Below are positions 8,801 through 16,776 of a DNA stretch of 32,850 nucleotides, piece by piece. Source of the stretch: an uncultured Acidobacteriota bacterium (GTDB taxonomy: Bacteria; Acidobacteriota; Terriglobia; Bryobacterales; Bryobacteraceae). The position numbers and the translations under genes are program-made. The number at the start of each line of letters is the position of its first letter. Positions within the stretch are counted from its first letter, which is position 1. The notes under the pieces are model-generated. The model had not been told where the DNA came from, ran no database searches, and saw only the letters and a program-made list of their open reading frames with translations. The DNA is taken from contig CADEFT010000053.1 of the NCBI GenBank assembly GCA_902826685.1, positions 1 through 32,850 on the forward strand. The letters run 5' to 3'.

Positions 8801-8988
8801 AGGTGCAAAGTCCGGGCCGGTCCCGCGTTCCGATCTTCGCCTTCACCGCCAATGCCCTGGGCGACCGCGACCGCTGCTTCCAGGCCGGCATGGACGATTT
8901 TATCGCCAAACCCATACGCCTCGACGTGCTGCGATCCACGCTCGAAGCCTGGGTCGACCGGCCCAAGGCGTCGGCGGCTACTTTCTGA
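5848..8988 (+). CDS. Multi-PAS hybrid sensor histidine kinase with C-terminal receiver
   Basis: A 1046-residue soluble sensor kinase with no membrane segment visible. In order: a degenerate PAS-like region (about 5-110), three PAS/PAC units (about 140-255, 265-385 and 395-520), a short coiled linker, then HisKA with the phospho-acceptor His550 in MSHEIRTPMNGI. The HATPase domain has its N box (NLLGNAVKFT), G1 (RDTGIGIAP) and G2 (FGGTGLGLAI). Next comes a degenerate receiver (about 785-900) that lacks the conserved Lys, then a full receiver (about 913-1030) with Asp966 in MDCLMPVMDG and Lys in FIAKPIR. It would autophosphorylate and pass phosphate internally; an Hpt partner is not encoded nearby. 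No strong Shine-Dalgarno precedes the ATG. It converges on the BON gene with a 4-bp gap. Confidence 0.93.
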   Translation: MICHTGSLADATWDWCVSGGGFQLSEPWLERLGYALSDAQPALHEDDLAGWSRQFEPRPAGSRDSIEGRFRLRDATGAWVCLVASGKAVDWDAAGRAIGARGTLSVAGPAAGRPSPKDVASLVRLRKARRARPAAQTVRASARTLADSLPVGAIVTNAAGTCLYVNAAWQRITGITAARAAGPGWIEAIHPDDRGRVRSEWIRAAKARQGYHTEFRIPRAAGGAIWVSVAAAEIRQGDASFGYIGVFEDATRRRSFEEGLGANGRFLHTLAESVPALVYLYDMETGAVLYANRADEGISGYPQEVAMSEPDFLYHLAVAEDHPVVAANREKIRKSRDGELVTFDVRCRHRNGTVAWNHCRESVFSRDAEGGPKLVLGIASDITSTKVLEEQIRTQHTRLEMAIGATNDIVFHCAHPTGATFMSPRFRELVGADSGDPEDPLELWLSRVHPGDAQRVREQLSSMSAHAGQRGFEFRLRTGNGEYRWFLGRGQATRGPAGEVTGLAGSLSDIHDRKVAEESLFLYSKDLEEAKSRAEAADRAKSDFLAIMSHEIRTPMNGIIGAVHLLLETALDSEQSEYTDILNTSCEHLLSILNDILDFSKIEAGRMSIEKVPFAFDKLLSNALSTLQPRAEQKQLRLSLHIAPDVPSQVLGDPARLRQVLYNLLGNAVKFTHSGGVSVEAELVSATNAGHVVQVRVRDTGIGIAPGQIEGLFQAFMQADASTTRRFGGTGLGLAISRRLLELMGGGIGVASQEGVGSTFTFTVPLLSAAAAQPNRTDGFEGMRVLVVTNDPAASAPLADRFRQAGLEAICTPPARAIAALLGAAGSRAAFPFAAIDSAACGAEASYLARQLAGNPELAELVVLHANPPADLSRSLKSFVCVDPSAPLDRFLATLAAAWDRRGLARRPGGVLSRRNRVLLVEDNLVNQRLGVRLLEKLGCAVQIATNGADAIALWEKNVYDAIFMDCLMPVMDGYQATREIRLREVQSPGRSRVPIFAFTANALGDRDRCFQAGMDDFIAKPIRLDVLRSTLEAWVDRPKASAATF

Positions 8989-8992
8989 AGAT

Positions 8993-9622
8993 CTATTTGC
9001 GCTGCTTGCTGTCGGACTTACGCTCCTGGTTGGCGACCTGGATATTATTGGTCACGGCGAAAGCGCCTGGAACGCTGTTGGCCTGCATTTCAGCGATCGT
9101 CCGGTCGATCACGCTATCGACCACGCCATCGAGTGTGATGTTCCCGTTTTTAACGATAATGTGGATCGGGTGGTAGCCAATGGGCGGATCGTTGGTTATG
9201 CCTCCCGGAAGGTTCGGGTTGCGGAATAGCGGCGAGCCACGATTCGGATTATACCGGCTCAACGTCTGATGTCCGTAAATACGGACATAAGCGGCCAGTC
9301 GAATATCGTCGTCCTGCCGGGACAACGGGAGAACCTCGATCTCGTTTACTACCTTCTCGACGCCTTCGATCTTTTTGACCACCTGTTCGGCCGAAGCCTT
9401 CAACGTGGGCCGTGAGGCATAGCCTCTGAGTGTCACCTCGTAGCCCTTGATCAGAAAGCGGATATCGTCAAACAGCCCGTAGTTGGGCAGTTGCAGAACA
9501 CCTTTCTGAACCTCGCGTGCGATGCGCATCACGGCACGCTCGGAGGTCGGGGAAGAGGGCGCCGGCGTCTGGGCGGCGCACGTGGCGGCAAGTAGTACTG
9601 GAACGATGAATCGTGTCGGCAT
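8993..9622 (-). CDS. Secreted protein with two BON-like domains
   Basis: A 209-residue exported protein with an N-terminal signal peptide (MPTRFIVPVLLAATCAAQ). Two BON-type alpha/beta modules follow, at about residues 30-100 and 105-195. Typical BON sentences are VTLRGYASRPTLKASAEQVV and ITLDGVVDSVIDRTIAEMQA, each followed by a V-x-x-V-x-N/I strand (VEKVVNEIEV and AFAVTNNIQV). BON domains are thought to bind phospholipid or envelope surfaces and occur in osmotic-shock proteins such as OsmY. The second module has an insertion rich in Asn, Pro and Gly (about 120-145). A basic KSDSKQRK tail ends the protein. It diverges from the S55 protease operon and likely has its own promoter in the intervening region. 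Confidence 0.85.
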   Translation of the reverse strand: MPTRFIVPVLLAATCAAQTPAPSSPTSERAVMRIAREVQKGVLQLPNYGLFDDIRFLIKGYEVTLRGYASRPTLKASAEQVVKKIEGVEKVVNEIEVLPLSRQDDDIRLAAYVRIYGHQTLSRYNPNRGSPLFRNPNLPGGITNDPPIGYHPIHIIVKNGNITLDGVVDSVIDRTIAEMQANSVPGAFAVTNNIQVANQERKSDSKQRK

Positions 9623-9775
9623 GTGGGGTTGCGCTCCTCGAACTATGATGCAGATGACCCAGGCCGCGATTCCGTTTCCTTTGCGGACGAGGCACGTGCG
9701 GCGGGCTTTCGATTGGTTTGCATAACCCCAACGCGTTCTCTAGGTTAGAACGGAACGGAGAGGGGCGAAGGGTCG

Positions 9776-9808
9776 TTTTGCACAGAATTTGCACAGATTT
9801 TGCAGATC
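9776..9808. repeat. Three 11-bp iterons resembling DnaA boxes
   Basis: Three abutting 11-mers: TTTTGCACAGA, ATTTGCACAGA and TTTTGCAGATC. The first nine bases of unit one match the relaxed DnaA-box consensus TTWTNCACA; the other two units each differ at one position. The period equals one helical turn, so a protein could bind all three on one face. They lie between the BON gene and the promoter of the S55 cluster. Confidence 0.5.
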
Positions 9809-9875
9809 GGGCTATCGGCGGATCGCATTGATTCGCGACAGGATAAGGGCCGGATTGGGGGCTCCGGTTTTTTTC

Positions 9876-9904
9876 TTGACTCGCTTGCCCTCTGGCATTA
9901 AGAT
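9876..9904 (+). promoter_or_regulatory. Sigma70-like promoter for the S55 protease cluster
   Basis: TTGACT (-35, five of six), exactly 17 bases, then TAAGAT (-10, four of six), preceded by a T-rich run. It is the best promoter-like sequence in this control region. It would start a transcript near 9911, leaving a leader of about 190 bases before the GTG of the S55 gene. Confidence 0.55.
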
Positions 9905-9910
9905 TCAGAT

Positions 9911-10100
9911 CAAACGAAGGATTTTGACGGGTTGCGTCAAGGCCGTCGAATCTGATTCTCCCAATACGTCACCCCGGAACTGCCGGGGCTTCGTACAAAT
10001 GCTCACCCTTTGCCGGGTGAGCATTTGGCGTTTGGAGCCCTGGTGCATAATGTCCTTAGGGGCAATCCCCTGAGCGCTTCGAGGAAAGGCCGTACTATCC
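9911..10100 (+). ncRNA. Structured 5' leader with four hairpins before the S55 gene
   Basis: Four perfect or near-perfect hairpins follow one another. TTGACG/CGTCAA spans 9924-9940 and CCCCGG/CCGGGG spans 9972-9988. A 12-bp stem AAATGCTCACCC/GGGTGAGCATTT with a 6-base loop spans 9997-10026. CTTAGGGG/CCCCTGAG with a CAAT loop and one G-U pair spans 10055-10074. The Shine-Dalgarno GAGGAAAGG follows at 10081-10089. I do not recognise a known riboswitch class. The 12-bp stem has no T tract, so simple termination is not obvious. It may be a regulatory leader or an mRNA-stabilising structure. Confidence 0.4.
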
Positions 10101-11942
10101 GTGGTGACTCGAGTTTCTGCTCTACTGTTCTGCGCGTCGTTCGCCCTTTATTCCCAGGGCATGCCCAGGCCCAAGGCGGGACCCGTTCCCACCATGAAAT
10201 CCTCGCTGCTAAAACCGGGGATGCAGGCGACGGCCTGGACCGTGTTCGAAGGCGGCACCCCGGAAGCGGTTCCCATCGAAATTATCGGTTTATGGAAGAA
10301 CGCCTGGGGCCCGCGCCAGGATATCATCCTGGGCAAAATGGGCGGCAAGGCGCAGCGCACCAACGTCGCCGGCGGTATGTCCGGCAGTCCGGTCTATATC
10401 GATGGGAAGCTGATTGGCGCTGTCGCCCTGCGGCTGAGCGTGTTCTCGCCGGACGCGATCTGCGGCATTACGCCCATCGATTTGATGCTCGAGATCAACG
10501 AGTTCGATCAGACACGCTCCGGGGGCGCGAAAACGCCGGAGAATGCCACACCACGGGCCGGTCTGGAGGTGCCAGGCGAACTGCTGGCCAAGGTGGTTGC
10601 CGCCGGCGCGGCGGGCGGCCCCGCTCCCCAGCCTCTGATGGTACCCATCGAAACGCCGCTCACCCTTTCCGGTTTCACCACTCACACCGTCGAGGCCTTC
10701 GGCCCGCTGATGCGGCAAATGGGACTCCATCCGGTGCAGGGTGGCGCTTCGGGGGCGCTCAAAGGCTCAAAGCCGGCCCCCGGCTGGCAGAACGCTCTGC
10801 AACCCGGCGAGCCGGTTTCCGGTGTCCTCGTTTCGGGCGACATGAGCATGACCGGCATGGGCACCGTTTCCTATAACGACGGAAAGCGCGTGCTGGCCTT
10901 CGGCCATCCGTTCTTCAACCTCGGTCCGGTGGAAATGCCGATGGCCAAGAGCGAAGTGCTGATGACGCTCGCCTCGGCGTTCCAGCCCAACAAGATCGGC
11001 AATGCCACCGAGATTGTCGGGGCGCTGCACCAGGATCGCCACTCCGGCATCATGGGCGTGCTCGGCGATACGGCCGAAGTGATCCCGGTGAGCTTCAAGG
11101 TCCGTTCGTTTGGCGGCGGCGATAAGGTGACCAAAGAGAAGGATTACACCTTCAACGTTTTCGTGCAGCAGAAGTGGACGCCGTTTCTGATGATGGTGAC
11201 GTTATTCAATTCCATCAGCGGCGTGAACGACTTCTCCGAGGAAGTAACTTATCGTGTAACCGGCAAGGTGGAGCTCGACGGGCAGAACATCTCCCTTACC
11301 ACGATGCAGGCCCCGAGCGATCTGCCGGTGCCCGCCCCCATGATGCTGGCCGGCTGGTGGGGCGACAAGTTCAACCGCCTGTTCGGCAACGCCGTCCAGG
11401 TCCCGAAGCTCAAAAGCGTGAATGCCGTGGTCGATCTGCTGCCGCAGCGCCGCGTGGCTTCGATCGAAAACGCGTGGGTCGACAAAGTCGAAGCCGAGCC
11501 GGGCGATACGCTGAAAGGCCGCATCTTCCTGCGCCCGTTCCGCGGCGAGCGCATCACGCGCGAGTTCGCGCTGCGCATCCCGCCCAGCATGCCCAAGGGC
11601 GATCACCGCATCCTGTTGAGCGACGCCGAGACGCTCAACCGCATGCAGGTCGCCGCGGTGATGGTCAACAAGTACATGGATATTCCCGACACCGTGTCGC
11701 TGATCAACCAGGAGCGCAGCAACACCAATCTCTACGTCTCTCTGGTGGAGGCGCGTCCCACCGTCTATGCCAACGACAAGACGCTGCCGAGCCTGCCGGC
11801 GTCGGTGCTGAACGTGATGCAATCCGGCCTCACGCAGAACCGGCCCTTCCTCACCACGGGCGAGAGCGCGACCGAGCAGACCGCCCTGCCTTTCGACCTG
11901 GTGGTGAACGGCAGCTACTCGCTGAAAGTGACAGTCAAGTAA
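10101..11942 (+). CDS. Secreted SpoIVB/S55-family serine protease-like protein
   Basis: A 613-residue exported protein; residues 1-20 form a signal peptide. Two blocks resemble the SpoIVB peptidase (S55) domain: GGMSGSPVYIDGKLIGAV (91-108, nucleophile probably Ser94) and GTVSYNDGKRVLAFGHPF (254-271, base probably His269). A segment IVGALHQDRHSGIMG follows the histidine, as in SpoIVB. The serine block comes first here, the reverse of SpoIVB. The C-terminal 300 residues form beta-rich domains with no family I recognise. The GTG at 10101 is followed by a second GTG at 10104; GAGGAAAGG lies 11 bases upstream. It is the first gene of a tight cluster and starts only 3 bp before the next gene's start when counted from its stop. 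The target protein is unknown. Confidence 0.85.
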   Translation: MVTRVSALLFCASFALYSQGMPRPKAGPVPTMKSSLLKPGMQATAWTVFEGGTPEAVPIEIIGLWKNAWGPRQDIILGKMGGKAQRTNVAGGMSGSPVYIDGKLIGAVALRLSVFSPDAICGITPIDLMLEINEFDQTRSGGAKTPENATPRAGLEVPGELLAKVVAAGAAGGPAPQPLMVPIETPLTLSGFTTHTVEAFGPLMRQMGLHPVQGGASGALKGSKPAPGWQNALQPGEPVSGVLVSGDMSMTGMGTVSYNDGKRVLAFGHPFFNLGPVEMPMAKSEVLMTLASAFQPNKIGNATEIVGALHQDRHSGIMGVLGDTAEVIPVSFKVRSFGGGDKVTKEKDYTFNVFVQQKWTPFLMMVTLFNSISGVNDFSEEVTYRVTGKVELDGQNISLTTMQAPSDLPVPAPMMLAGWWGDKFNRLFGNAVQVPKLKSVNAVVDLLPQRRVASIENAWVDKVEAEPGDTLKGRIFLRPFRGERITREFALRIPPSMPKGDHRILLSDAETLNRMQVAAVMVNKYMDIPDTVSLINQERSNTNLYVSLVEARPTVYANDKTLPSLPASVLNVMQSGLTQNRPFLTTGESATEQTALPFDLVVNGSYSLKVTVK

Positions 11943-11945
11943 AGC

Positions 11946-14126
11946 ATGCAAGTCAATAAGTTTTTGTGGATGGCGGGCGCCGCTTTCTGCGTGGTTTCCG
12001 CCTGGGCGGTGGAAACTCGCTTCTGGCAGCACTATGACGCCGGCGATTATGAGAACGCCGAGTTCGACAAGGTATCGCTGCGCAGCGACGGCCGCCTCAC
12101 GCTCGCGCCCTCGTTCCAGGAAGTTTACGAAACCTCCGCGATTTATCTCTGGGCCCTGGCCGAAGATTCACGCGGCCGCGTTTATGCCGGCGGCGGCGCG
12201 CCGGGATCGAGTACCGCCAAGCTCTTTGAAATCGACGACGCAGGTAAAGGCAAAGTTCTCGCCGAGTTGCAGGGTCTTGAAATTCACGCCCTCGCCGTCG
12301 ATAGGCAGGACCGCCTTTACGCCGCCACTTCGCCCGACGGCAAGATCTATCGCGTGGGCCGCGACGGCAAACCGGAAGTCTTCTACGATCCCAAGGCGAA
12401 GTACATCTGGACGATGGCGTTCTCCCCGGCGGGCGATCTCTATGTCGCCACCGGCGACAAAGGCGAGATTCACAAGGTGGCTCCCTCGGGCCAGGGCTCG
12501 GTCTTTTTCCAGACCGAAGAGACGCATGCCCGCTCGCTCGCCGTCGATAGCCAGGGCAACCTGATCGCCGGGACGGAACCGGGCGGCCTGATCTTCCGCA
12601 TTTCGCCCAAGGGCGAAGGCTTCGTGCTGTTCCAGACGGGTAAGCGCGAGGTGACGGCGGTGGCCGTGGCAAGCGATGGATCCATCCACGCGGCCGCGGT
12701 GGGGGCCAAGGCTCCGGCCGCGCTCCCGGCGCTGCCTAACGCGCCGCCACAGGTTCCGGTCGCCGGCCAGACCGCCGGCCGTCCCGGCGCGCCGCCGCCG
12801 CCGACCTTCACGCCCGCGCCCTCCATCACCGGCGGGTCGGAGGTGTACCGCATCGACGCCGAAGGCTCGCCGCGCAAAGTGTGGCAGCATGCTAGCGACG
12901 TGGTGTACGCGATTGCCATGGATGCGAACGGGCAGGCGCTGCTCGGCACCGGCAACAAAGGCCGCATCTACCGCATCGACTCCGCCCGTCTTCATACGCG
13001 GCTGGTAAGTTCGAGTTCCGCGCAGATCACCGCGTTTCAAGTCTCGCGCAAAGGCGGTGTGCTGGTGGCCGCCGCCAATCTCGGCAAGGTGCTGCGGCTG
13101 GGTCCCGCCATCGAGAAGGAAGGCACGGTCGAAAGCGACGCCCTCGACGCCGGCGCCTTCGCCTACTGGGGCCGCGCGCGCTTTGAAGGCGACGATCGCG
13201 GCGGCAAAATCGGCTTTGAAACGCGCACCGGCAATCTCGACCGGCCGCAAAAAAACTGGAGCGCCTGGAGCGCCGTTCCACTCGAAGCCAAAGCCGGGCG
13301 CATCGGCTCGCCCTCGGCCCGCTTCCTCCAATACCGGCTGAAACTCACGGCCGGATCGGGCACCGCCTCGCCCGCGGTCACCCTGAGCGAATTCGCCTAT
13401 CTCACCAAGAACGTCGCGCCGGCGGTGGAACAGATCGAGCCGACGCCGCCCAACTACCGGTTTCCGGCGCCCGTGGCGCCTTCGCTGACGACCGCCCCGC
13501 AGACGCTTTCGCTGCCCGCCGTGGGCCAGCGCCGCCGCGGCTCTTCGGGCCTTTCCATCGATACTTCGAACACTTCCATGAACTATTCGCGCGGCTGGGC
13601 CGGCGCGCGCTGGAAGGCTTCCGATGAGAACGGCGACACGCTGGTTTACAAGATCGAGATTCGCGCCATGGGCGACCAGAACTGGAAGCCTCTGAAAGAC
13701 CAACTGCGCGAGACGCGCTACAGCTTTGACGCCAGCTCCTATGCCGATGGGGAGTATCAGGTGCGCGTCACCGCGTCCGACTCGCCGGATAATCCTCCGG
13801 CCGAGGCGCTCACGGCTTCGCTCGAGAGCGAGGCGTTCCTCATCGACAACACGCCGCCCGAGATTTCCGGTCTTACCGCCGCGGTCGAAGGCGGCTCCGC
13901 GGTCGTCCGCTGGAAGGCCAAGGATGCGCGCGCGGTCATTGAAAAGGCCGAATATTCGGTCAACGGCGGCGACTGGCTGCCCGCCCTGCCGGTGAGCAAG
14001 CTGGCCGATTCGCTCGAACATTCCTATGAAGTGAAGATCGATCGCGGCACGGGTGAGCTCAGCGTGGCGGTGCGCGTGGCCGACGAGTTCGAAAATCAGG
14101 CCGTGGCCAAGACCGCGCTACGCTAG
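11946..14126 (+). CDS. Secreted beta-propeller protein with Ig/FN3-like C-terminal region
   Basis: A 726-residue exported protein with a signal peptide (MQVNKFLWMAGAAFCVVSAWA). Residues about 60-395 hold repeated propeller blades of the NHL/SMP-30 type, recognisable as recurring phrases such as DRLYAATSPDGKIYRVGRDG, GDLYVATGDKGEIHKVAPSG and GQALLGTGNKGRIYRIDSAR. A proline-rich insert (about 255-285, PGAPPPPTFTPAP) splits two blades. The second half is beta-sandwich-like, with a SASDSP-type motif (VRVTASDSPDNPPAEAL) and IDNTPPEISGLTA typical of Ig/FN3 modules. It lies 3 bp after the S55 gene, so the two are very likely co-translated. It may be a substrate, partner or surface scaffold for the protease; ligand unknown. 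Confidence 0.8.
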   Translation: MQVNKFLWMAGAAFCVVSAWAVETRFWQHYDAGDYENAEFDKVSLRSDGRLTLAPSFQEVYETSAIYLWALAEDSRGRVYAGGGAPGSSTAKLFEIDDAGKGKVLAELQGLEIHALAVDRQDRLYAATSPDGKIYRVGRDGKPEVFYDPKAKYIWTMAFSPAGDLYVATGDKGEIHKVAPSGQGSVFFQTEETHARSLAVDSQGNLIAGTEPGGLIFRISPKGEGFVLFQTGKREVTAVAVASDGSIHAAAVGAKAPAALPALPNAPPQVPVAGQTAGRPGAPPPPTFTPAPSITGGSEVYRIDAEGSPRKVWQHASDVVYAIAMDANGQALLGTGNKGRIYRIDSARLHTRLVSSSSAQITAFQVSRKGGVLVAAANLGKVLRLGPAIEKEGTVESDALDAGAFAYWGRARFEGDDRGGKIGFETRTGNLDRPQKNWSAWSAVPLEAKAGRIGSPSARFLQYRLKLTAGSGTASPAVTLSEFAYLTKNVAPAVEQIEPTPPNYRFPAPVAPSLTTAPQTLSLPAVGQRRRGSSGLSIDTSNTSMNYSRGWAGARWKASDENGDTLVYKIEIRAMGDQNWKPLKDQLRETRYSFDASSYADGEYQVRVTASDSPDNPPAEALTASLESEAFLIDNTPPEISGLTAAVEGGSAVVRWKAKDARAVIEKAEYSVNGGDWLPALPVSKLADSLEHSYEVKIDRGTGELSVAVRVADEFENQAVAKTALR

Positions 14127-14135
14127 TCCTTACGC

Positions 14136-16235
14136 GTGGATCTCGACACACCGCTCAAGTATGTCAAGGGCGTGGGCCCGGCCCGCGCCCAGATGCTCGA
14201 AGGCAAGGGTCTTCTGACGGTCGAGGACCTGCTCGCCTACCCGCCGTTCCGCTACGAAGACCGGTCCAACGTCAAGACCATTTCGCAACTGGCGCCCGGT
14301 GAGATGGCGACGGTGGTGGCCGAAGTCGCCTCCGCGAAAACGGCCCGGCTGCGCGGGCGCATGGATCTATTCGAAGCGCGCTTTCGCGACGTGTCGCGCG
14401 TGACGCTGATCGGCAAGTGGTTCCGCGGCGACTATCTGAAAACCCTGCTGATGCCGGGCGTGCGCGTCGCGCTATTCGGCAAAATCGAACTCGACGGCTT
14501 TTCGGGCGAGCTTTCGATCATGCACCCGGAGTTCGAAATTCTTACGCAGGCCGACGACGAAGGCGGCGATTCCACTTTGCACCTGGGCCGCATCGTGCCC
14601 ATCCACGAGGCGGCGGGCAAAGTGACGCCGCGTGTCATGCGCTCCCTGATCTGGCGGCTGCTCGAGACGTTGCCGCCGCAGCCCGATCCGCTGCCCGCCA
14701 CGCTGCGCCAGAAATTGAAGCTGCCCGATTTCTGGCAGGCCGTGCGCGAACTCCATTTTCCGCGTGGTGGCGAGGATCTGCGGCTGCTCAATTCGTTCCG
14801 CTCCCCGGCGCAGTTCCGGCTCATCTTCGAGGAGTTCTTCTGGCTGCAATGCGGCCTGCGGCTGCGCCGGTCGAACGTGCGGCTGCAGCCGGGCATCGCC
14901 TTCGATCTTTCCGATCGCGCGCGGGAGCGGATCAAGGCGATGCTGCCGTTCAAGCCCACCGGCGCGCAGAAACGGGTGCTGAAAGAGATCGCCACCGACA
15001 TGTCGGCGCCGCATCCGATGAACCGGCTGCTGCAGGGCGATGTGGGCAGCGGCAAAACGCTGGTGGCGGCGGAAGCGGCGATCATCGCCATTGAGAACGG
15101 CTGCCAGGTGGCGGTGCTGGCGCCCACCGAAATCCTCGCCGCGCAGCACTATCTTTATTTCAAGAACCTGTTCTCGAAGCTTGGTTATGTGGTGGGCCTG
15201 CTCACCGGCTCGATGACCGCGCGCGAGAAAACGAAGATGAAGCAGCTCATCGAAGCGGGGCTGATTCCCATCGCCATCGGCACGCACGCGCTGCTGGAAG
15301 AGGACGTCGGCTTCAAGAGACTCGGCCTCGCCATCGTCGACGAGCAGCATCGTTTCGGTGTCGTGCAGCGGCTCAAGCTGATGGAAAAAGGAGTGCACCC
15401 CGACATCCTGGTGATGACAGCGACTCCCATTCCGCGCACTCTTGCCATGACGCTCTACGGCGACCTCGACGTTTCCGTCATCGACGAGATGCCCCCCGGC
15501 CGCAAGCCGATCGTCACCCGGAGCGTGCCCGAAGACCGCATCGAGCAGGTGTGGACCTTCGTCAAGCGTGAGATCGAATCGGGCCGCCAGGTGTACGTCG
15601 TTTACCCGGTGATCGAGGAATCGGAAACGGCCGCGTTCAAGGCGGCGGAGAAGATGTTCACCCATCTTTCGGGCACCGTCTTTCCCGAGCTGAGAATCGG
15701 GCTGCTGCATGGACGGCTCAACTCAAGCGATAAGGAAGACACCATGCTGCGTTTCAAACGCGGGGAACTGGACATCCTGGTGTCGACGACCGTGATCGAA
15801 GTCGGCGTCGACGTGCCGAACGCCAGTGTCATGGTGATTGAGCAGGCCGAACGATTCGGTCTCGCGCAGTTGCATCAACTGCGGGGCCGTGTCGGCCGCG
15901 GCGCCGCGCAGAGCTATTGCATCCTGGTAACCGGTAAGCTGAGCGATACCGGCCGCGAGCGCATCCGCACCATGGTCGATTCCACCGACGGCTTCTTTAT
16001 TTCCGAGATGGACATGAAGCTGCGGGGCCCGGGTGAGTTTTTCGGAACCAAGCAGGCGGGGCTGCCGGCGCTGCGTATCGCCAATATCCTGCGCGACACC
16101 GAGTTGCTCGAACTGGCGCGCCGCGAGGCATCCGATTTTCTCGACCACCCGCCGGCCGAGGCCGAGCGCGACCGCGTGCTCGCCTATCTGCGCGGCCACT
16201 GGCAGCAGCGTTATGGATTGGCGAGGGTAGGTTGA
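14136..16235 (+). CDS. recG: ATP-dependent DNA helicase RecG
   Basis: A 699-residue RecG that reverses stalled replication forks and branch-migrates recombination intermediates. The N-terminal wedge domain starts with the family phrase LKYVKGVGPARAQML. The SF2 helicase core carries PTGAQKRVLKEI, Walker A GDVGSGKT (301-308), APTEILAAQH, GTHALL, DEQH (402-405, Walker B), TATPIPRTLAMT, LLHGRLNSSDKE, and motif VI in QLRGRVGRG. It ends with the RecG-specific FFGTKQAGLP block. The length is normal for the family. It has a GTG start nine bases after the propeller gene, with no clear Shine-Dalgarno, which suggests coupling to upstream translation. RsmD follows after one base. Confidence 0.97.
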   Translation: MDLDTPLKYVKGVGPARAQMLEGKGLLTVEDLLAYPPFRYEDRSNVKTISQLAPGEMATVVAEVASAKTARLRGRMDLFEARFRDVSRVTLIGKWFRGDYLKTLLMPGVRVALFGKIELDGFSGELSIMHPEFEILTQADDEGGDSTLHLGRIVPIHEAAGKVTPRVMRSLIWRLLETLPPQPDPLPATLRQKLKLPDFWQAVRELHFPRGGEDLRLLNSFRSPAQFRLIFEEFFWLQCGLRLRRSNVRLQPGIAFDLSDRARERIKAMLPFKPTGAQKRVLKEIATDMSAPHPMNRLLQGDVGSGKTLVAAEAAIIAIENGCQVAVLAPTEILAAQHYLYFKNLFSKLGYVVGLLTGSMTAREKTKMKQLIEAGLIPIAIGTHALLEEDVGFKRLGLAIVDEQHRFGVVQRLKLMEKGVHPDILVMTATPIPRTLAMTLYGDLDVSVIDEMPPGRKPIVTRSVPEDRIEQVWTFVKREIESGRQVYVVYPVIEESETAAFKAAEKMFTHLSGTVFPELRIGLLHGRLNSSDKEDTMLRFKRGELDILVSTTVIEVGVDVPNASVMVIEQAERFGLAQLHQLRGRVGRGAAQSYCILVTGKLSDTGRERIRTMVDSTDGFFISEMDMKLRGPGEFFGTKQAGLPALRIANILRDTELLELARREASDFLDHPPAEAERDRVLAYLRGHWQQRYGLARVG

Positions 16236-16236
16236 T

Positions 16237-16776
16237 ATGCGCGTCATTGGCGGAGAGTTCCGGTCACGGCGTTTGAAATCGATGCCCGGCATGGAGGTGC
16301 GGCCCACGCCCGACCGTCTGCGCGAGACGCTGTTCGATATTCTGGCGCCGGTCGTTCGGGGCAAGGTATTCCTGGACGTCTACGCCGGCACCGGCGCGGT
16401 GGGGATCGAAGCGGTCAGCCGCGGCGCCGCGCAGGTGCTGTTGATTGAACGCAACAAAGTGGCGGCGGCGCTCATCGAAGAGAACATCGCCGCGCTTGGC
16501 ATCGGCGATCGCTGCCGGGTGCTGCGCGGATCGGCTCAACTGCTTCTGCCGCGGCACCCGGCCGATCTGGTGTTCCTCGATCCGCCTTACGACGCCGAAG
16601 ACGAGTACACCATGGCGCTAACCATTCTGGGCGCGAACCCGCCGGAACTGGTCATCGCGCAGCATTCCGCGCGAGTGGCGTTAGCCGGTACTTATGGGAA
16701 CTTACAGCGGACCCGCGACAAACGGCAGGGCGATAACTGCCTGAGTTTCTACCGGAGAAGCTCGACCGAGGCATGA
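16237..16776 (+). CDS. rsmD: 16S rRNA (guanine966-N2)-methyltransferase RsmD
   Basis: A 179-residue SAM-dependent methyltransferase that modifies G966 of 16S rRNA on the 30S subunit. It has the family opening MRVIGGEFRSRRL, the substrate-region motif RPTPDRLRETLFDIL (22-36), the SAM-binding LDVYAGTGAVGIEA (46-59) and the catalytic DPPY (115-118). It begins one base after the recG stop, a linkage seen in other bacteria. The C-terminus overlaps by 28 bp the convergent decayed vapC. The last residues (FYRRSSTEA) may have been altered by that junction. Confidence 0.95.
   Translation: MRVIGGEFRSRRLKSMPGMEVRPTPDRLRETLFDILAPVVRGKVFLDVYAGTGAVGIEAVSRGAAQVLLIERNKVAAALIEENIAALGIGDRCRVLRGSAQLLLPRHPADLVFLDPPYDAEDEYTMALTILGANPPELVIAQHSARVALAGTYGNLQRTRDKRQGDNCLSFYRRSSTEA

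Noticed and set aside
7174..8808. Minus-strand frame of 544 codons inside the hybrid kinase
   Set aside because: Antisense of a clear multidomain kinase; no domain is recognisable in it.
9776..9808. Interpretation of the iterons as a chromosomal replication origin
   Set aside because: No dnaA, dnaN or gyrase genes, no AT-rich unwinding region and only three boxes; a regulatory site is more likely.
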